The notes under the pieces: model-generated | Database searches by the model: none | What the model saw: only the letters and a program-made list of their open reading frames with translations | What the model was told of the DNA's origin: nothing | Shown here: piece after piece, positions 24,677 through 31,350 of the stretch | How the letters are laid out: every line of letters starts with the position of its first letter | Position numbering within the stretch: the stretch's first letter is position 1 | Source: an uncultured Eubacterium sp. | GTDB taxonomy: Bacteria > Bacillota > Clostridia > Lachnospirales > Lachnospiraceae | NCBI GenBank assembly: GCA_910584645.1 | Contig: CAJUAU010000024.1 | Coordinates: forward strand, 1 to 45,182 | Reading direction: 5' to 3' | Length of the DNA: 45,182 nucleotides | Made by a program: the position numbers and the translations under genes

Positions 24677-25618
24677 TCAATCGTCAAACAAAGTCATCTG
24701 CCTGTCAGCAAATGATCCCACACTTCGTTCTTTCACAATATCTTTTTCATCAAGTCTTCCAAATAATAATGGTGATTTACGATCATGCTGTTTGCAATTA
24801 TTATTTACCCTTGACTTGCTGCTATTCGCATAACAATATAAACAGCCATTGGGGCACGAATCATAGGCTCCAATATCGATGCTTTCTATACAGCCACACT
24901 CGCTTCTTTGATTTTTATCTTTTCCAACATGCAATCTACATTTTCCTATTTTCTCAAAACGCGCTTTATCAATACAATGGGCAGGAAAAACTCCGATATC
25001 AGTAAAATCACAAACCTCTGCACAGGTATCTATATAAATATTATATTTTTTAGCCGTCTCAACAAATCTTTGCAGCAGTTCTAACTGCTGATCTGATGTA
25101 ACTTTCTGCATATTATACAACTTCATATTTTGTTCGATTTTTTTATACGTGTCAATAAAACTTACGGTACATTTCTCTGTATAAGGTGCAAGTTTGGATG
25201 CCAGAACTTCAAAATATCTGCAATGATATTCTACTGTATACCTGTCACTGACAAATATGGGATCATATCTCCAGACCACCCTTTCTTTTCCAATCTCGCT
25301 TGACAGTTGTTGAAACACTGGTATGATCACTTGATTTTTAGATGGTAAGTTTTTTTCTATATCTGGTCCATAGGCAGTTAATGTGAATTGAAAATAGTAG
25401 TTATAATTTTCAAGCTGCTTCAATCTCTTTAACATAGGAGCAGGATTTTTTGTCCAGAATACAATTCCATCAACGACCTCCGGCGACAAAGCAACCCTGC
25501 TTATTTGATGGGTATTCATTGGATTCCGGACCAGAACATATCCTTCTTTTAGCCGGTTGCAAAACCATTCCGAATAATATGCCGGAATATCTGTTCTTCT
25601 GCTTGCACTTATAATCAT
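24677..25618 (-). CDS. DUF1848 protein with C-terminal radical-SAM-like CxxxCxxC
   Basis: The 313-residue product matches DUF1848 (MIISASRRTDIPAYYSEW, FWTKNPAPMLKRL, WRYDPIFVS). Near the C-terminus it has SCPNGCLYCYANS, a C-x3-C-x2-C pattern like that of radical SAM enzymes, preceded by another Cys pair in SECGCIESIDIGAYD. The family is predicted to be radical-SAM-like but is uncharacterised as far as I know. Its start overlaps the stop of the lipoprotein gene by four bases (ATGA at 25618-25615), indicating translational coupling. Confidence 0.85.
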   Translation of the reverse strand: MIISASRRTDIPAYYSEWFCNRLKEGYVLVRNPMNTHQISRVALSPEVVDGIVFWTKNPAPMLKRLKQLENYNYYFQFTLTAYGPDIEKNLPSKNQVIIPVFQQLSSEIGKERVVWRYDPIFVSDRYTVEYHCRYFEVLASKLAPYTEKCTVSFIDTYKKIEQNMKLYNMQKVTSDQQLELLQRFVETAKKYNIYIDTCAEVCDFTDIGVFPAHCIDKARFEKIGKCRLHVGKDKNQRSECGCIESIDIGAYDSCPNGCLYCYANSSKSRVNNNCKQHDRKSPLLFGRLDEKDIVKERSVGSFADRQMTLFDD

Positions 25619-27147
25619 TGCATCACCTCAAAATAAGCCTCCTCTTCTGGTAATATGGACACTTCCAGGATATCCTCTGTATCATCATATCCAAATCCCA
25701 CGTCATCTTTTGACATTAGAACCGAAAGGTATTCCATATATAGACCATTATAATAACACTCGTAAAGAATAGGATCCTGACGGTTATATTCTGAAAAATG
25801 ATCAGCCGCCGGTTCATAACATGCCCAATGTCTTTTATTTTCCTTATCGTGAAAACAAAAATGCACTTTCCCATTTATCACATTACTACATCGCGCGGGA
25901 TTTATAATACTGCTCTCTTTTACTACCTTGTTCTCTTTCCTTTTCTTCACATACCAGGCTCCCCCATACTCTTTTTCATGGGATCTCATGCATTCTGTCA
26001 TATCTTTTTCATATCTGACCTGGTTATCATCCACTGACTTGCTCAGCATCAGATAACCCGTATGATAAATGCCGTCATGCGTTCCAGTATATTCAATCTG
26101 AATATAACATTTGCTGTCATCACAGAATAATTCATCAATCTCCCATTCCCCCAGATCTTCTTTCGTAAAATCATCCAAAGACCACGTAGCATTTTCCACC
26201 GCCTCCTGCAACTCATTACGTGTTACAAATCCCTGGTCCTCTCTTCCATCATACATACGGATCGTATCTTTTTTCATATGATCTGGTCCTGGTGTATATT
26301 CACACTCGTCCTCTTCTGCCGGAAAACATTCGTAGAAAAAGAAACGGTTATTATGTGTTTCTTTTCCATCCCTCATATATCCGCCGTCCAAAACGCTTTT
26401 CCATTCCACCATCTCAGGCAGCGTGACGAACAGATCCCTTTCTGTAAGGACGGCATATTGATCTTCCATCCGCCAGATTTCTTCCACATTATCATACTGA
26501 TTCGATTTCCCTTCCCCAAAATCTATTTCTTCCTTTTTCTTCAGGTCATACATAACAATTTCTGTATCAAAATCCTCTAACTCCCGTATATATACTAAAT
26601 AATCTTCATCCACTAAAATATAATTTTTATCATAAGAGTTATAAAATTTATCTTCCAACACTTTCTGCCGTTTTTCTGTCTCTACCTGATCATAACCATC
26701 TGCCCCCTTCTTGATGGGAATACGATATATCTGGGAAGTATTTTTATCTTGAGATATTTCCTCTTGGGTTAAATAATATAACCAGCCACCAGAGACACTG
26801 ATTAAAGAACGAAACTGCTCCCCCATATCTACCTCCTTTTTAAAGGAACCATCCAGCCGTGTCTGTACCACCCCCGGAACATCTGTATTATAATCATATT
26901 CACCTGACTCCACATCCGGCTGCTTGTCTTCTTTCAAAACATTGATATATATATTGGTATCAGTACAGAAATTTCCTCTGACTGGAAGATCTTTTCCCTT
27001 CCATACCGATGCCCCGGACACTACACTGTCTCCTGTCCTGGAACCACTTCCATTATTAATAACATTACCACCGCATCCCATTACTCCGCTCCCTGTTAGA
27101 GCCAACAGAACTGCCAGCATAAAAAAAATGCAGCCATTTTTCTTCAT
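25615..27147 (-). CDS. Large secreted lipoprotein, unknown function
   Basis: The 510-residue product has a lipoprotein signal peptide (MKKNGCIFFMLAVLLALTG, lipobox GVMGC) and a short Ser/Gly linker. The mature part is rich in acidic residues and beta-strand repeats such as GWLYYLTQEE, YILVDEDYLVYIRE and YAVLTERDLFV, suggesting a propeller-like fold similar to DUF5050-type proteins. ATG 27147 follows GGAGG by six bases; the frame extends to 27180 without support. It is coupled by ATGA overlap to the DUF1848 gene, an unusual pairing. Function is unknown. Confidence 0.75.
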   Translation of the reverse strand: MKKNGCIFFMLAVLLALTGSGVMGCGGNVINNGSGSRTGDSVVSGASVWKGKDLPVRGNFCTDTNIYINVLKEDKQPDVESGEYDYNTDVPGVVQTRLDGSFKKEVDMGEQFRSLISVSGGWLYYLTQEEISQDKNTSQIYRIPIKKGADGYDQVETEKRQKVLEDKFYNSYDKNYILVDEDYLVYIRELEDFDTEIVMYDLKKKEEIDFGEGKSNQYDNVEEIWRMEDQYAVLTERDLFVTLPEMVEWKSVLDGGYMRDGKETHNNRFFFYECFPAEEDECEYTPGPDHMKKDTIRMYDGREDQGFVTRNELQEAVENATWSLDDFTKEDLGEWEIDELFCDDSKCYIQIEYTGTHDGIYHTGYLMLSKSVDDNQVRYEKDMTECMRSHEKEYGGAWYVKKRKENKVVKESSIINPARCSNVINGKVHFCFHDKENKRHWACYEPAADHFSEYNRQDPILYECYYNGLYMEYLSVLMSKDDVGFGYDDTEDILEVSILPEEEAYFEVMQ

Positions 27148-27285
27148 ATATAGCCTCCATTCCAAAACACTTTCATGCAAAAAATCACAAAAAGCGGCCA
27201 GAATTTTATTTCTCCCATTAATCTATATTGATGGAGTTATTTAAAATTTTCTTACTTTCAACCTCTCTCAATCCCTCTAAGGGGG

Positions 27286-27317
27286 TTCCATCCACGCCCC
27301 TATATGGGGAGCGCGAC
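27286..27317 (-). repeat. Isolated degenerate type I-C CRISPR repeat
   Basis: On the plus strand it reads TTCCATCCACGCCCC, then TATAT, then GGGGAGCGCGAC. It matches the repeats of the array 1.3 kb away (TTTCAATCCACGCCCC, then CACAC, then GGGGAGCGAC) except for a 1-base loss, a 2-base gain and changes in the loop. Orientation is the same as in the array. It probably marks the former end of the array. Confidence 0.7.
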
Positions 27318-27503
27318 AATATTTTCTGTTTATCGTTACATCCTCTGAAATAAGTACAGAGTCCAGTCTTCTTCCACATACATATTCTTCTTCTGCCCAT
27401 TTTATAATTTTTCTCTCACATTTTTCACCTTCTGGCTGTTTAGCCGCCTTTCTATAATTTATTTGATTTATTTCCTATTAAATGCTATAATCTTTTTTGG
27501 ATC

Positions 27504-27527
27504 GGGCGGCTTGTGTGTCTGCCGCCC
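27504..27527 (+). terminator. GC-rich hairpin, possible plus-strand terminator
   Basis: GGGCGGC-(10 nt)-GCCGCCC followed by TTTCTGTTTT on the plus strand. On the minus strand it lacks a T run, although the only nearby gene (54 aa) is on the minus strand. Confidence 0.45.
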
Positions 27528-27545
27528 TTTCTGTTTTCCTTTGGC

Positions 27546-27710
27546 TTAGTCCTCTAAGCCTTTGTTGATTCTGTCCTTGACTCTCTTGATTTTCTTTAAG
27601 GCTTCCTCAACCTTGCCGGACTGTAAGAGTTCCTCGACATCTTCCCAGTTTTCGAGCTGTCCTCTTAGATTGTCCTTCCACTGATTATCTGTCATTCCCA
27701 TATCGTCCAT
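27546..27710 (-). CDS. Small acidic helical protein (54 aa) of the XRE module
   Basis: This 54-codon gene begins MDDMGMTDNQWKDNLRGQ and ends KRVKDRINKGLED. AGGAGAACAG directly precedes ATG 27710. It is predicted all-helical and amphipathic with equal acidic and basic clusters. I recognise no functional family, though similar short proteins occur on Firmicute mobile elements. Its own promoter (27766-27794) contains one copy of the module's 14-bp motif in the spacer and another just upstream of the -35 box, so it is probably controlled by the adjacent XRE protein. Confidence 0.65.
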   Translation of the reverse strand: MDDMGMTDNQWKDNLRGQLENWEDVEELLQSGKVEEALKKIKRVKDRINKGLED

Positions 27711-27765
27711 CTGTTCTCCTTTCTCCCTTTTGGGTTATTAGCCCTTTATCTCTTGGACTAATTAT

Positions 27766-27794
27766 AGTATAATCTATTATCGTGTATTTGTCAA
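27766..27794 (-). promoter_or_regulatory. Promoter P1 (54-aa gene) with motif copy in spacer
   Basis: Minus strand TTGACA (27789-27794), 17-bp spacer, TATACT (27766-27771). Motif copy 27773-27786 fills the spacer; copy 27798-27811 lies four bases beyond the -35 box and overlaps the XRE stop codon. Confidence 0.8.
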
Positions 27795-27804
27795 TAGTCT
27801 ATTT

Positions 27805-28065
27805 TCATGTATTTTCATTTTCTTTGATTTTCTTTTTATACTCCATGATTTCCCATGTCTGGCAGTTTAATAGATTGCACAAGTTGGCGAGAACCTCACA
27901 AGTCACATTCTCATTTTTTGCCAACTTCGCCACTGTGTTGGAATGTATTCCATTATTTTTAAGCCATTGTTTATTATGCCCTTTTCGCTCCAACAGTTCC
28001 CACAATCGGGAGAAGTCTATAACTCCATTTGTACCATATGGCATTTTATTTATAGTTCCACTCAT
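27805..28065 (-). CDS. XRE-family (Cro/C1-type HTH) regulator
   Basis: The 86-residue protein is a helix-turn-helix regulator of the compact HTH_26/XRE type: FSRLWELLERKGHNKQWLK, GIHSNTVAKLAKNENV (recognition helix), TCEVLANLCNLLNCQ. GGTGG precedes ATG 28065. Such regulators usually repress their own operon. Its promoter P2 (28092-28120) overlaps two motif copies, and the neighbouring P1 and P3 carry the same motif, so it likely governs all three units. It shares its position next to small proteins and a CRISPR array with anti-CRISPR-associated (Aca) regulators, but that parallel is only suggestive. Confidence 0.88.
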   Translation of the reverse strand: MSGTINKMPYGTNGVIDFSRLWELLERKGHNKQWLKNNGIHSNTVAKLAKNENVTCEVLANLCNLLNCQTWEIMEYKKKIKENENT

Positions 28066-28091
28066 GGTTTCACCACCTTTCTTTATAGTAT

Positions 28092-28120
28092 ATGATAATA
28101 GATTTGCTTTTGTTTGTCAA
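28092..28120 (-). promoter_or_regulatory. Promoter P2 of the XRE gene
   Basis: Minus strand TTGACA (28115-28120), 17-bp spacer, TATCAT (28092-28097). The inverted motif copy 28104-28091 covers the -10 box, and copy 28123-28136 lies two bases beyond the -35 box. Confidence 0.82.
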
Positions 28121-28193
28121 CGTCTATTTTCGTGTAGCAAACTGCACAATAACCATTATTTTTTAATCGTCTATTTTTGTGTATTATTACATA

Positions 28194-28222
28194 TTGCATT
28201 TTCATCTATTATCGTGTATTAT
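28194..28222 (+). promoter_or_regulatory. Promoter P3 of the acidic-protein gene
   Basis: TTGCAT (28194-28199), 17-bp spacer, TATTAT (28217-28222) on the plus strand. Motif copy 28205-28218 lies within the spacer and touches the -10 box; copy 28170-28183 lies ten bases before the -35 box. Confidence 0.75.
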
Positions 28223-28266
28223 ATAGCCATAACAAGAAAACAACCACCAAGCAGGAGGAAGCGGAT

Positions 28267-28683
28267 ATGATAAAAATAACGGTCGAAGATATTAAAAATG
28301 CAGTGAAAGGTACAGATTTTGATTTTTACGGGGTCAGAGTTGATGGAAGCATCCTCTATCATGTTGGTGATACTGCCAACAATTCCCGCCAGCTTTTCCA
28401 GGATCCGGATTTTGATGATGGCGAGTTAATTTATCCATATATTGAGGATGGTGTAAATAAGGGATTGTATGACGCAGGGGAACTTGATGGTACTTGTACG
28501 ATCGGCTTTTGTCCCGATGATGATATACCGATCGCGGCAGCAATAAAACAACTAAAAATGTATCCTAGCGATTTTATCCATGTTTTGGGCAGGGACTATG
28601 CTGAGGGTAGAAATGACAGAATTTCAATCCACGCTCCCACACACGGGGAGCGACTTTTTAGGAGGCGATTTTATTTGTTATAA
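28267..28683 (+). CDS. Acidic protein (138 aa) whose 3' end is made by the CRISPR array
   Basis: AGGAGGAAGCGGAT precedes ATG 28267. Residues 1-118 are strongly acidic (DPDFDDGELIYPYIEDGV, GELDGTCTIGFCPDDDIP) and well coding-like; similar proteins exist on Firmicute mobile elements, but I know no function. Residues 119-138 are translated from CRISPR repeat 1 (ISIHAPTHGER) and spacer 1, which provides the stop TAA. The natural C-terminus was thus probably lost or replaced when array and gene met. Expression from P3 runs into the array antisense to crRNA transcription. Candidate roles include an anti-CRISPR or other phage/plasmid accessory protein; neither can be shown from sequence alone. Confidence 0.7.
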   Translation: MIKITVEDIKNAVKGTDFDFYGVRVDGSILYHVGDTANNSRQLFQDPDFDDGELIYPYIEDGVNKGLYDAGELDGTCTIGFCPDDDIPIAAAIKQLKMYPSDFIHVLGRDYAEGRNDRISIHAPTHGERLFRRRFYLL

Positions 28684-29057
28684 AGATATTTCAATCCACA
28701 CCCCCCACACGGGGAGCGACACTTCCGCTTCTATTTTGTAGTTTATATACTCCGATTTCAATCCACACCCCCACACGGGGAGCGACGATGTATGGAGATA
28801 CATGGACCAAAGAGCAGAAGGAGATTTCAATCCACGCCCCCACACGGGGAGCGACCAGAAGGAAGTATTCTGGACGCAAGCCCATTGAATATTTCAATCC
28901 ACGCCCCCCACACGGGGAGCGACTTTGACGAAAATTTAGTGACTTATACTGAATATATTTCAATCCACGCCCCCCACACGGGGAGCGACGGTAAATTTTG
29001 ATGATTACGATTTAGTTTACAAAAATTTCAATCCACGCCCCCCACACGGGGAGCGAC
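28621..29057 (-). CRISPR. Type I-C CRISPR array, 7 repeats and 6 spacers
   Basis: Repeats at 28621-28654, 28688-28720, 28755-28786, 28824-28855, 28891-28923, 28957-28989 and 29025-29057. On the transcribed minus strand the repeat begins GTCGCTCCCC and ends GTGGATTGAAAT, as in type I-C. Spacers are 33, 34, 37, 35, 33 and 35 bases. Length varies between 32 and 34 because of a run of five or six C. The repeat at 28621 is the most divergent and is leader-distal, hence oldest; repeats 2 and 3 share CCACACC in place of CCACGCC. No spacer has an obvious match elsewhere in this window by eye. Confidence 0.97.
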
Positions 29058-29265
29058 AGCAAAAATCACATATTTACAGAGAAATATGGATTAATACTTG
29101 TGCAATATCACCAAAAAGTTAAATTATTTTATCTCTTTTCTGGCGCATGCACTTAATTTTAACACAATTTCATGGTGCGAACCCCCTGGGGATCTCATGT
29201 TCACTTTAATCTCGCACCCACATATTATGATGTTCATGAACAATATTTTGACCGTTGTACTGGCA
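29058..29265 (-). promoter_or_regulatory. CRISPR leader
   Basis: This 208-bp AT-rich stretch separates cas2 from the array. It contains an inverted repeat GGTGCGA (29174-29180) and TCGCACC (29212-29218) with a nested CCCCTGGGG palindrome (29183-29191), and a perfect palindrome TGTTCATGAACA (29231-29242). Leaders hold the crRNA promoter and adaptation signals; I could not pick a convincing -35/-10 pair. The dyads are candidates for integrase-complex or host-factor sites. Confidence 0.75.
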
Positions 29266-29565
29266 TCATATGATCAATGTTCCCTCTGCTTCATAGGAAG
29301 CTTTCGCACCAAAATGTTCAACTTTTCTTTGGTATTTATTACCCAGATTATAAAACCGCAAACTATCTGTCCTGGGATCAATTATCGACAACAGCTTGTC
29401 CTTCACTATTAAGAGCTGGGAAGAATCCAGGACACATTCAAACACTGAATTCTGCACCCGCTGTCCATAATTAACACATTCCTTTGCCACTTTTCTCAGC
29501 CGTTTACGTCCTGCCGCATCCTGTGTGGAAACATCATAAGTAATTAGAATTAATATAAGAATCAC
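29266..29565 (-). CDS. cas2: CRISPR-associated endonuclease Cas2
   Basis: The 99-residue protein has the ferredoxin-like start LILITYDVSTQD (catalytic-type Asp), RRLRKVAKECVNYGQRVQNSVFEC split over two helices, and the C-terminal dimerisation strand. Cas2 forms the scaffold of the Cas1-Cas2 integration complex. Its start is GTG at 29565, immediately after the cas1 TAG with no gap, so translation is probably coupled. It is the last cas gene before the leader. Confidence 0.96.
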   Translation of the reverse strand: MILILILITYDVSTQDAAGRKRLRKVAKECVNYGQRVQNSVFECVLDSSQLLIVKDKLLSIIDPRTDSLRFYNLGNKYQRKVEHFGAKASYEAEGTLII

Positions 29566-30597
29566 CTACTTCCATAAAAATGGCGGATATTCATCCAGGT
29601 CGCCCCGGATCGTCCGCGCCAGCAGAAGCGCCTGTATATAGGGAACCAGCCCCCACTCCATCTTTTCTTTCAGAAAAGGGTGGGTGATCGTCTCCTTTTT
29701 GCGGTTCTGCCACGCATTGAAAAAGACTTTTCGTCCCTCTTCATTCAGAAGAACTGCATGATCCTGCTGGGTCTCAAAATGAGATGCCCGGAGCGCCTTT
29801 GTATTGATTAATGTCAGAATAAACCGGTCGGCCATGATCGGGCGCAGTTCCTCCATCAGATCAAGTGCCAGCGAAGTTCTTCCCGGTCTGTCGCCATGCA
29901 TGAATCCCACATAGGGATCAAGACCAACACTGTACAGAGAATTTGCGCACTCGCCCGCCAAAATTGTATAAGCAAAGGATAACACTGCATTTACATTGTC
30001 AAGAGGCGGTCTTCGATTTCTCGTTGTAAATGTAAAATCCTCTTTTTGATTTAAAATAAGATCATCGAATATCGAGAAATATTGTTCTGCTGCCTTTCCC
30101 TCGATCCCCCGCAGCTCATCCAGCGCGGAAACCTTTTCAACCTTTTGCAGGGTATCATACAACACACCTGAGATCCGGCGCAGTTTGTCTTCGTCAACAC
30201 GATAGGCATGATCCCGCAGAGTGCGTTCCACACTCCATCTGCTATTAAAGACTTTACCTAATATCATATTCCTGGCATAGGATACACCTTTTTCGTGGCC
30301 GTCCGAAATACGATACTGTTCTTTTCTTAAAAGTACATTGCCATACTCTCTCCCCACCGTCCTAACAAGAAACCTGCCTCTGGGAGAAAAGAAACTCATT
30401 CCGATCTTCCTTTCCTCACATGCGCCCATAAGCGCCGGCGTTGCCCCTTTATAGGTGAAGCATACTACATTCTCCAGCGTATGAAGGGGAAACCTGGCGA
30501 GAATCTTTTCACCGTCCTGTATCACAATATTTTCCCCGTCTAATGTCAGATAGCAGCTTTCTGTCATCACATATAACGTATTTAATAATTTTCGCAT
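29566..30597 (-). CDS. cas1: CRISPR-associated integrase Cas1 (type I-C)
   Basis: Cas1 inserts new spacers at the leader end of the array. The 343-residue protein has the N-terminal beta domain (MRKLLNTLYVMTESCYLTLDG) and the helical catalytic domain with GFMHGDRPGRTSLALDLMEEL holding the conserved His and Asp; the catalytic Glu is expected around RGIEGKAAEQYF. CAGGAGAG precedes the ATG. A 91-bp gap separates it from cas4, larger than the other intergenic gaps of the adaptation module. Confidence 0.98.
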   Translation of the reverse strand: MRKLLNTLYVMTESCYLTLDGENIVIQDGEKILARFPLHTLENVVCFTYKGATPALMGACEERKIGMSFFSPRGRFLVRTVGREYGNVLLRKEQYRISDGHEKGVSYARNMILGKVFNSRWSVERTLRDHAYRVDEDKLRRISGVLYDTLQKVEKVSALDELRGIEGKAAEQYFSIFDDLILNQKEDFTFTTRNRRPPLDNVNAVLSFAYTILAGECANSLYSVGLDPYVGFMHGDRPGRTSLALDLMEELRPIMADRFILTLINTKALRASHFETQQDHAVLLNEEGRKVFFNAWQNRKKETITHPFLKEKMEWGLVPYIQALLLARTIRGDLDEYPPFLWK

Positions 30598-30688
30598 TTT
30601 GCTCTCCTGTATTCCGCTCTATGGCACAGATTTAAACCCTGAGATTTATACCCTGTCTGGTCCTGCGACAGCCAGACGCCATCTAAAG

Positions 30689-31348
30689 TTAATCTCCAGT
30701 GTAAATATTCTGTCTGATATACTGTCCGACATTCATATTCTTTTGCAGTTTCGGCAGACACAGATTCGCCAGAGAGCACGATTTACACTGCTTTGAGGTC
30801 TTTACATTGGGGGTATGTCCCCTCCGGAACATTTCGTGCATCTTTCTCGCTGTTTCTTTCGTCGCACTCCGCAGATTTTCTGTAAACTCCACCCGGCTTC
30901 TCCTGCGGTTCTCACCATAATATAAAGAACCCCGGGATATGCTCGTCTGAAACATTTCTTCCAGGCAGATCGCCTGGGCACAAAGCTGCAATTCATCCGC
31001 ATTATTTTCTTTGGGCGTGCCATGTTTATATTCGATGGGCACCGGGATCCATTTTCCATCATAGCCAAATAAGCCGATGCCCTCCCCGCTTTGATGAAAC
31101 TCAACTACGTCACACTGTCCACTCAGTCCCAGTTCATGGGAAGCAATGCGCAGTCCCCTGACGATCAGCAGGTCTCCTCTCTTTTCAAAAGATCCCTCGT
31201 CATGGGCCTTTTTGTGCATCAGTTCCCCAGCCGTTGTCTTGTAGTTCTCCGCCCATTGCTGCTCGATATGTATCAATGCCCATTGCCGCTGGCAGAAAGC
31301 AAAATGCTGGATACCTGAAAGCATTAGATAATCCTCTTCGGAATACAT
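30689..31348 (-). CDS. cas4: CRISPR-associated exonuclease Cas4
   Basis: Cas4 trims prespacers and helps choose PAM-correct ones. The 219-residue protein has the N-terminal Cys in GIQHFAFCQRQW and the C-terminal cluster QCKSCSLANLCLPK, which together bind an Fe-S cluster. Its RecB-type nuclease residues lie in SGQCDVVEF and PIEYKHGTP (ExK), with QLCAQAICLEEM following. It starts two bases after the cas7 stop, using AGAAGGG inside the cas7 end as ribosome binding site. Confidence 0.97.
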   Translation of the reverse strand: MYSEEDYLMLSGIQHFAFCQRQWALIHIEQQWAENYKTTAGELMHKKAHDEGSFEKRGDLLIVRGLRIASHELGLSGQCDVVEFHQSGEGIGLFGYDGKWIPVPIEYKHGTPKENNADELQLCAQAICLEEMFQTSISRGSLYYGENRRRSRVEFTENLRSATKETARKMHEMFRRGHTPNVKTSKQCKSCSLANLCLPKLQKNMNVGQYIRQNIYTGD

Positions 31349-31350
31349 AA

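Larger units (their letters stand above)
27148..27545. other. Intergenic stretch with CRISPR relic and hairpin
   Basis: No convincing gene lies in these 398 bp. They contain a decayed CRISPR repeat (27286-27317) and a GC-rich hairpin (27504-27527). Next to the relic, TCTCAATCCCTCTAAGGGGG (27265-27284) may be a second, more decayed repeat. The remainder is AT-rich. Confidence 0.5.
27773..28218. repeat. Six dispersed copies of 14-bp motif TCTATTWTCGTGTA (putative operators)
   Basis: Copies on the plus strand: 27773-27786, 27798-27811 (one change), 28123-28136, 28170-28183 (one change) and 28205-28218. A sixth, less exact copy lies on the minus strand at 28104-28091 (TCTATTATCATATA). They surround the XRE gene, and each of the three module promoters has two: one inside the core promoter and one just upstream of -35. 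This arrangement is what a repressor regulon looks like. The motif is not palindromic, so each copy may bind one monomer or an asymmetric complex. Confidence 0.75.

Noticed and set aside
28691..28963. 90-codon frame across the CRISPR array (repeating VAPRVG-type peptide)
   Set aside because: It is only the translation of repeats, a common mis-annotation of type I-C arrays.
28655..29024. Possible self-targeting by the six spacers within this window
   Set aside because: No spacer showed a convincing match by eye outside the array; a genome-wide alignment would be needed.
29058..29160. Candidate crRNA promoter in the leader
   Set aside because: Several AT-rich hexamers occur, but none has both boxes at 16 to 18 bp spacing, so no specific promoter is called.
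30582..30779. Possible extra gene in the cas4-cas1 gap
   Set aside because: The frame mostly overlaps the cas4 3' end out of frame and has no conserved motif.
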